64,000 bases of DNA from Luzula sylvatica. Taxonomy: Eukaryota > Streptophyta > Magnoliopsida > Poales > Juncaceae. Position 1 is the stretch's first letter. The number at the start of each line of letters is the position of its first letter. The notes below the pieces were generated by a model. That model had not been told where the DNA came from and ran no database searches. It saw only the letters and a list, made by a program, of their open reading frames with translations. Below, piece after piece: positions 56,801 to 64,000 of this stretch. The stretch covers positions 29,056,914 through 29,120,913 of the forward strand of contig OX326958.1 in the NCBI GenBank assembly GCA_946800325.1, written 5' to 3'. The position numbers and the translations under genes were made by a program.

Positions 56801-59800
56801 TGTCCTCTCGAAGTCAAAGGTGGAATGGTCGAAAAACACGGCAAAATTTCCATTCTCATTCAGGTCCAAATTTTCATATATACCCTCCTAAACGACATAT
56901 CAAATTTACCCTCGTCTCGAACAGGTATTCATATCGCGAGGATCGATCGACAGTTTCTCGCTGATCTCTGACGCGTCATACATCAGCACGAGCTTGGGCC
57001 GGATTATGCGTGCCCTCTTCGAAATTTGCTTGCGAAGAGGGTGGTGCGAAATGACCTCCATGCTCCTCGAGTACTGCAAGGCCATCGATCGCCAGATCTG
57101 GCCCCACCAACATCCTCTCCGCCAGTTCGATCGCGATATCTCCCTCGAGGTTTAAAAAATTACATTTTCATAAACCCCCTTATATTTTCTGAATATTACA
57201 AATAAGTCCTTGTATCAGATATTGAGGAAGCTGGAGGATAGAGGTGCGGATTTGGACCGTTTGTACGAGATGGAGGAAAAGGATATCAGTGCGTTGGTTC
57301 GTTATAATCCTGGGGGTAAATTGGTCAAACAATATTTAGGGTTTTTCCCTTTTGTTAATTTAACCGCTACTATTAGCCCCATCACTCGCACGGTTCTCAA
57401 GGCAATTCGTTCAGTCTTTTTTTTTCTAATTAAACTAATTGTTTAAATTTAATTATAGTTAATATTTTTTATTTTTTTTGTCAGGTGGATTTATTGCTGA
57501 CGCCAGACTTTACTTGGAAAGAGCGGTACCACGGTACGTCATTGCGGTTTTGGATACTCGTGGAGGATTCAGAGAACGATCATATTTACCATAACGAACT
57601 TTTTACATTAACGAAAAAGATGGGGAGAGGCGTACCGCAAAAGGTCTCGTTTACCGTACCGATTTTCGAGCCTCATCCTCCCCAATATTACATTCGTGCC
57701 ATTTCCGATTCTTGGCTTCAAGCCGAGTCTCTTTTCACCGTTTCCTTTCACAATCTCACCCTCCCCGAGGTCATTTTTTCATTTCAGTCCTTCCGATAAC
57801 TACAAATTTAATTAATTATTTTATATTTATTTTTTGAATTTTCAGACTCAAAATACGCACACGGAGCTATTGGATTTGAAACCGTTGCCACTGAGCGCAT
57901 TAGGAAACGCATCGTACGAAAAACTATACAGATTTTCCCATTTTAACCCTATCCAAACGCAAGCTTTTCACGTGCTGTACCACACGGATACCAACGTATT
58001 GCTCGGAGCGCCAACAGGTAGTGGCAAGACCATTTCTGCTGAGCTGGCGATGCTCCATCTCTTCAACACGCAACCGGACATGAAGGTCGTGTACATCGCT
58101 CCGTTGAAGGCGATAGTAAGAGAGAGGATGAACGACTGGAGAAAAGGGTTGGTGGCCAAACTGGAGAAGAAGATGGTCGAGATGACTGGAGATTTTACGC
58201 CCGATATGATGGCACTGATGTCTGCTGACATCATTATTTCTACTCCGGAGAAATGGGACGGAATTAGCCGTAATTGGAATAGTAGAAGCTATGTCATGAA
58301 AGTTGGACTCATGATTTTGGACGAGATTCACCTTTTAGGTGCCGATCGTGGTCCTATTCTCGAGGTAGTATTTTTATTATTTCTTGCAAATTTGCGTATA
58401 CACCCCTGAAAAGTGTTAATATTTGTAATTTTTTTTGTTCAGGTGATCGTGTCGAGAATGAGATATATATCTTCGAAAACAGAGCGGTCTATACGATTCG
58501 TTGGTCTATCAACGGCTTTGGCCAATGCTAGAGATTTGGGCGAATGGTTAGGTGTTGACGAACCAGGTCTATTCAATTTTAAACCGAGCGTCAGACCTGT
58601 ACCTCTCGAAGTTCACATACAGGTGATTTGTCGATTTTTTCATTTCCAAGAATTTTTTTTGTTTCCTGAATTTTTGTAATTTTGTTACTTTTCAGGGGTA
58701 TCCTGGTAAATTCTACTGCCCTAGAATGAATAGCATGAATAAACCAGCCTATGCGGCAATTTGCACGCACTCGCCAGATAAACCGGTTCTTATTTTCGTA
58801 TCATCTCGTAGACAGACCAGACTCACCGCGCTCGATCTCATTCAGGTTTCTCATTAATTCCACATTTTCAAAGGGTCTTATTTGCAAAATTTCCAACTTC
58901 TAAAATTTTTACGTGTTAGTTGGCTTCATCGGACGAGAAACCGAGACAATTTTTGAACATACCTGAAAATTCGCTCGAAATGATTGTCTCGCAAGTGACG
59001 GATACGAATTTACGGCACACTCTTCAATTCGGAATCGGCCTCCATCATGCCGGTTTGAACGATAAAGACCGGTCGTTGACTGAAGAACTCTTTGCCAATA
59101 ACAAAATCCAGGTTTCCATTTCCCGGTTTTTCTTCTCTCTTTTATTGCTTAATTATTATTATTATATTCACAAAGTATATATATGTTTTTTTATAGATAC
59201 TTGTATGCACGAGCACATTGGCATGGGGTGTGAATCTCCCCGCTCATCTAGTCATCATTAAGGTGAATTATTTTATTAAAATTAAATCCTACAAGGTGAA
59301 ATATTTTATTAAATATTAATTACAGGGTACCGAATTTTTTGACGGAAAAACAAAAAGATACGTAGATTTCCCCATAACAGACATTCTACAAATGATGGGC
59401 CGAGCTGGGCGGCCCCAGTACGACCAGCATGGCAAAGCCGTAATTCTCGTCCACGAACCCAAAAAAAGCTTCTACAAAAAGGTTCATTTAATTGAACATT
59501 TAATGGAATTTTCATTTTCAAAAATTAATTTATATTTTTTTTTATAATTTTAGTTTCTATACGAGCCGTTTCCAGTGGAGAGTAGTTTGAGGGAGTGTTT
59601 ACACGACCATATAAATGCAGAAATCGTTACTCATACTATTTCTCGAAAACAAGACGCCGTTCATTATCTCACCTGGACTTATTTATTCCGCCGCATGGTA
59701 CTTTTCATTATTAAATTTTTCCAAAAAATAAATAATTATTATTATTTCTTGAATAGATTGCAAATCCATCGTATTACGCCGTAAAAGGTACCGAAGCCAG

Positions 59801-61392
59801 TACTCTAAACACGTACCTTTCAGAGTATGTTATAACATTACTTATAATATTGAATATTAGGGTTTAGGGTTTAGGGTTTATTACGCCAGAATTAAATAAA
59901 TATGTTTTTACACAGATTGATTGAAAAGACACTCGGAGATTTGGAGGAAAGTGGGTGTATAAAAGTAGACGAGGACGATTCGGTGCAACCGTTAATGCTC
60001 GGTGCAATTGCCTCGCAATATTATTTAAGTTACAAGACCGTATCTATGTTCGGATCCACTATTACCCCAAATAGTTCACTCGAGGTAATTAATTATAATA
60101 TATTAATTTAATGTTGGTTTTGTAAAATAATGTGGAATTTCTAGGTTTTCTTGCAAATTCTCTCTGCTGCGTCTGAGTATGACGAGCTCCCTGTTCGACA
60201 CAACGAGGTAATTTTCAATTTTTTTTTAAAAAATTATAATTTATAACGCTAATTTATGATTATTGATTAGGAAAATTACAATAAAAAATTATCTGAAAAT
60301 GTGCCGCTCATGGTTGATCAACACCACCTCGACGATCCTCATGTCAAAGCTAATCTCCTCTTCCAGGTAAATATTAATATAACCAATTAAATAATTACCA
60401 AAAATAAAATATTTTTATTTATTTAATTATTGATTATTAGGCGCATTTTTCGAGAGCGGAGCTACCGATAACAGACTACGTGACCGATTTAAAATCGGTA
60501 ATGGATCAGAGTATACGAATAATACAAGCCATGATCGATATTTGCGCCAATAGTGGATGGCTTTCCAACACCTTAAATTGCATGCATCTTCTTCAAATGA
60601 TCATGCAGGTACTTTTCGCAGTTACGGCCCCGTAAAGTTTTCTTATTTGCGATTACATCCTTTTTATTAATTATTTTCAGGGAATGTGGTATGAGAGAGA
60701 TTCGACGCTGTGGATGTTACCGTGCATGAACAAGAATCTTCTTAACGAGTTAAACGGAGCTGGAATTTATGTAGTGCAGGATTTGTTTAATCGCTCTTTC
60801 GAGAATATTCAACGGTTGCTCAAACCCTACAATGTTTCCGAATTGTACCAGGTTGCAATTTCGATCTTTTCTTCTCTCTCGTATTTCTTGTTATTTTTTT
60901 ATTTAATTTTTTTTTGGTTTCGCAGGAAGTACAGCGATTCCCGAGAATCCAAGTGCAGTTGAGCGTTCAAAAGAAGGGAACTGGAGAGTCCAGTTCCCAG
61001 ATATTGAGGATCAAATTGGAGAACACGAATTCTAGACGGTCTGGATCGAGAGCATTTTGTTCAAGATTCCCTAAGGTGAAAGACGAAGCGTGGTGGCTGG
61101 TTTTGGGTAATATTGCAAATTCTGAATTGTACGCGATAAAAAGAATTAGTTTCACTGACAAGGCGGCCACTCAAATGGCATTACCCAAAACGCCCTTGGA
61201 CTTTAAAGTAAGAATAACATATTTCTATTTTTCTTTTCGAAATCTCTCTTGGTTACTTTTATTCTTCATAACTTTTTCTTGATTTTAATTATGACTTATT
61301 TATTTTTATATTTTCAGGAAACTAAATTGATAGTTGTTTCGGATTGCTATCTTGGATTCGAGCATCAATATTCGCTTGCAAATTTAACCTAA
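52568..61392 (+). CDS. DExH-box RNA helicase with two helicase-Sec63 cassettes (DExH14 / ASCC3-like)
   Basis: A 34-exon gene encoding 2,076 aa; exon 1 is 52568-52674 and the last is 61318-61392, and all phases fit. The N-terminus [20 protein letters not shown] matches the ASCC3-type protein rather than the U5 helicase Brr2. Cassette 1: motif [13 protein letters not shown] in [13 protein letters not shown] in [12 protein letters not shown], motif [10 protein letters not shown]. Cassette 2: [12 protein letters not shown] in [39 protein letters not shown]. Each is followed by a Sec63 domain. ASCC3 relatives act in ribosome-associated quality control and alkylation repair in animals; plant function is inferred. 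Intron 18 either uses a GC donor (CTCAAG|GCAATT), giving the conserved TVLKVDLLLTP, or a GT site 12 nt later adding four residues. No disruption seen. Confidence 0.95.
59850..59880. repeat. telomere-like (TTTAGGG) repeats in a helicase intron
   Basis: Three consecutive AGGGTTT units in intron 27 of the helicase gene. They are too short to be a telomere remnant with certainty. Confidence 0.8.
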
Positions 61393-62950
61393 ACTTTTCG
61401 CCTGAGACGCATGTATAATTTTCAATAATATATTGTGATGTTGGAATTAAATTAATTTTCAATAATTTATATAATAATGTTTGGGTTGCTGTTGCTGTTA
61501 AATAATATTGTGTTTTGTCGTATTCAACACATGAAACACGTCACTTGAGAGAATTTAATATTTAATATATATAATGAAACTGGGATATGTGAAATTGGTT
61601 TGAATAATGACAAGAAGCCTTGTAACTTGTAAGGTCTTTTGTGAAATAAAATAAAATAAATTCCTTAACTACCTTGGTATTTGTAAAATCAATTTAAAAT
61701 AGGGGTTATGTATTCAGCTCCTCAAACACGCAAAAAAAAAAAAAAAATCCATTGATGAGGCGATAAGAAAGAATTAAGTGGATTAATTAGTATTACTAAT
61801 TGACTCGATTAATGATCGAATTGATTTTTTAATTGAATTGATACGTTAATTAACATTTATTAATATTAACATATTACTAATTATCTTTAATAGATTTTGA
61901 CATTGCGTTTCAGTTTTTTTTTTTTTTTGCGCGTCGTTACGAAAGAGATGTCGACAAAGAAAATTAAAAATTAAAAAATAAAAATAAAATAAAGATGGGT
62001 TGTTGGCAAAGATGGAACACTGCAATAAAATGAAATAAATGGCCTTGTTAGGTATATTAACATAGTATCACTGTCTACTTGGTTACCTAAAGCGATCTTC
62101 GATTGAGATATTTTAGGATTTTTCAGGGACGTGCTTAATTTTTTAAGTGTGTAACATGTATATATTTTTTTATAAAAATAATAAAATATACATATATTTT
62201 TATCTTCAAATATAGAATTTCGCAAAAACATACAATAATGTCTGTAAAATCATATATTTTGAGAAAAATATGTATATGGAATCCCTCAAGGCAAATACAA
62301 TATAATTGGAATCCCTCAATTGCATGCAAAAAGAGAAATTATAGTATTTCCCTCAAATTAAACACAATTAACAATCAAATTAACATATAATTAATATGTA
62401 CGAATTAACAAAAATCAATGTTAATTATGTACCGTATGCCAATTATATGTTTATTAGATTATCAATTAATCATGCTAGTATCATATATGAATATCAAGAA
62501 CATTAAACTCAAAAAAAAATATCAAGAATATTGTAGTGATAATCATATACAAGGGACATAATAAATAACCTCATTTTAAAAATTAAGATAGGCTTAAAAC
62601 AAATAAAAATTAAAATAGGTTACGAAAATAATAAAATAATAAAATAAAAAGAGCAGTAGGTGACACTCATTGGGTTGCCATGTCAATGTGTGAAACATTG
62701 ACGTGAAATGAATCCAAAACCTAACCCACACAAAATCAAAAAATCATTGGCACGAAAATAGTGCAGCATGCTTAAATCAAGAAATCTGTTATCCATCTAG
62801 AATTCATTCTGTTTTATAGTTTACCCATCGTGGCAACATAAAAAGTAGATCAAATTATCACAAAAAGAAAAGAAAAACAAATAAAACACCAAAGCCAAGC
62901 AAACTCCTCGAACCCTAGTTTTATTTTTTCACATCATAAAAAATAATTTA
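61393..62950. other. convergent spacer, no gene recognised
   Basis: AT-rich 3' flanks of the helicase and P450 genes. An AATAAT cluster near 61420-61470 may serve polyadenylation. There are A- and T-homopolymers at 61734-61747 and 61915-61928, and no element with clear ends. Confidence 0.4.
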
Positions 62951-63598
62951 TTAATTTGCAGCTTCGTACGCGGCCGGTTCGAGTCTCGGTGTTGGACAGG
63001 CAACGAGCGGCACGGCCCGTTGTAAAGTGAGACCGTAAGCCTCCTCCATGTCGAGTTTCTCGGGGGTGAGACCTTCCGGAAGATCCCAGTCGAACGCCTG
63101 AACCAGAGTCGCCGTCAAGATCTGGACCATTCTCAGACCGAGACTCATTCCGGCACAGATCCTCCTACCCGCACCGAATGGTATGAGCTCGAAATCATTT
63201 CCTTTCACATCCGCATGCTCGTGAGACCCGCCTGGAAGGAATCGGGCCGGGTCGAACTTCAACGGGTCTTTCCAGACTTCCGGGTCCTTGGCGATGGCCC
63301 ACACGTTGACCAACAATGTAGTGTTTTTGGCAATGTTAAATCCCTCGATTTCGCAGGAATTATCAGCCATTCTAGGAAGCGAGAGAGGGGTCGAAGGGTG
63401 GAGACGGAATACTTCTTTGATGATGGCAGTCATCACGGGTAGGTTCGGCAAGTCGGACTCGGATACGAGACGATCGCGACCCACGACCGAGTCTAGCTCC
63501 TTTTGGGCCATTTTTAGGATGTCTGGGTGGCGAATTAACTCTGCCATCGCCCATTCTGCCGTACTCGATGATGTGTCGGTTCCTGCCGTGAACAAGTT
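62951..63598 (-). CDS. cytochrome P450, CYP75B-like (flavonoid 3'-hydroxylase), last exon
   Basis: The 215 C-terminal residues of a P450; earlier exons lie beyond the right edge. The exon begins after an AG acceptor with [20 protein letters not shown], the I-helix A-G-x-D-T oxygen-activation motif. Next come KEVFRLHP (E-x-x-R), then [14 protein letters not shown] and [10 protein letters not shown]. The heme loop is [20 protein letters not shown], with the cysteine ligand. The C-terminus has [15 protein letters not shown]. The [15 protein letters not shown] stretch and [10 protein letters not shown] are typical of CYP75B, an ER-bound enzyme that hydroxylates the 3' position of the flavonoid B ring. 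The A/B subfamily cannot be settled without the N-terminal part. No stop or frameshift in this exon. Confidence 0.85.
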   Translation of the reverse strand, partial: NLFTAGTDTSSSTAEWAMAELIRHPDILKMAQKELDSVVGRDRLVSESDLPNLPVMTAIIKEVFRLHPSTPLSLPRMADNSCEIEGFNIAKNTTLLVNVWAIAKDPEVWKDPLKFDPARFLPGGSHEHADVKGNDFELIPFGAGRRICAGMSLGLRMVQILTATLVQAFDWDLPEGLTPEKLDMEEAYGLTLQRAVPLVACPTPRLEPAAYEAAN

Positions 63599-64000
63599 CT
63601 GCAATTTTTGATAAGAAAATACTCGTTAAAATGATATTTTCGTAATTAATTAGAATATTAACAGGGAATTCACGTGAAGAAGAGAATCCGGTTTGAATTA
63701 GTATATAGTGTTAGCTCCCCCATAAGAAATATCTTTTTTTAATTTATTTGTTCTAAAGTCTACACTTTGGAATTCAGATTATTAAAACATTGTGAGACTC
63801 AACTTGCCATGCTAGATCAATAAACATTTCATGATATTTCGGTATTGCATTGTTGCTCGGATTCTTATCCTTAGCATGCTTGAATATTGGTCAAATCTAA
63901 AAAAAAAAACCTATTTTTAAATAATTGATAAAAAAAACCTATTGCATTGTTTAGGATTGATAAAAATAATTGATATTTTACTTGTAATTATTTTTCTGAA
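63599..64000 (-). other. P450 intron sequence
   Basis: AT-rich sequence directly upstream of the last P450 exon with no coding similarity. It should be the intron before that exon, continuing past the window edge. Confidence 0.6.

Overview
This window is nuclear DNA from a flowering plant, probably a eudicot. Intergenic and intronic sequence is very AT-rich. The genes are split into many small exons with GT-AG introns. Several proteins belong to plant-specific families (RIK, RBOH, ROOT UVB SENSITIVE, CYP75). There is a dense population of LINE, hAT-like and Mutator-like elements, MITEs and microsatellites. There are no operons, CRISPR arrays or prokaryotic signals. I found no unknown multi-gene system. 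The unusual content is the transposon-driven rearrangement and decay of genes.

Layout. 1-2013 (-): RIK, a KH-domain protein, 3' end off the left edge. 2780-7738 (+): an RBOH NADPH oxidase with a reduced N-terminus. 7969-8042 (+): tRNA-Asn. 9658-12699 (-): UDP-N-acetylglucosamine pyrophosphorylase. 12.9-15.7 kb: inverted-repeat elements and a collapsed second copy of the RIK/RBOH/tRNA segment. 15770-17539 (+): a mitochondrial carrier. 18.8-19.8 kb (-): F-box-like remnant. 20.2-21.0 kb: inverted copy of an Argonaute-like fragment. 22.2-23.5 kb: hAT element and unassigned sequence. 23.8-27.1 kb (-): decayed UPL5-type HECT ubiquitin ligase. 27.8-28.7 kb: 159-bp tandem array. 29-33 kb: MITEs, satellites and the 5' part of a disrupted transcription unit. 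33025-39365: full-length LINE. 39.4-42.0 kb: Argonaute-like fragment invaded by two hAT-like elements. 42805-45070: long-TIR Mutator-like element. 45374-48080 (+): RUS3-type protein. 48595-50881 (-): PHD-finger protein. 52568-61392 (+): large two-cassette helicase (DExH14/ASCC3 type). 62951-63598 (-): last exon of a CYP75B-like P450.

Exon models were built by hand from homology recall, splice sites and phase. For the six complete genes the coding lengths sum to a multiple of three: RBOH 754 aa, pyrophosphorylase 512 aa, carrier 363 aa, RUS3 439 aa, PHD protein 357 aa, helicase 2,076 aa. The genes are unrelated housekeeping or signalling functions and do not form a pathway.

The most interesting observations are: a decayed tandem duplication that preserves the empty site of a later Mutator-like insertion; a hAT-like insertion inside the HECT coding exon; a LINE with a perfect 16-bp target duplication inside another transcription unit; and an Argonaute MID-domain exon that was interrupted by an element and then copied in inverted orientation 20 kb away.
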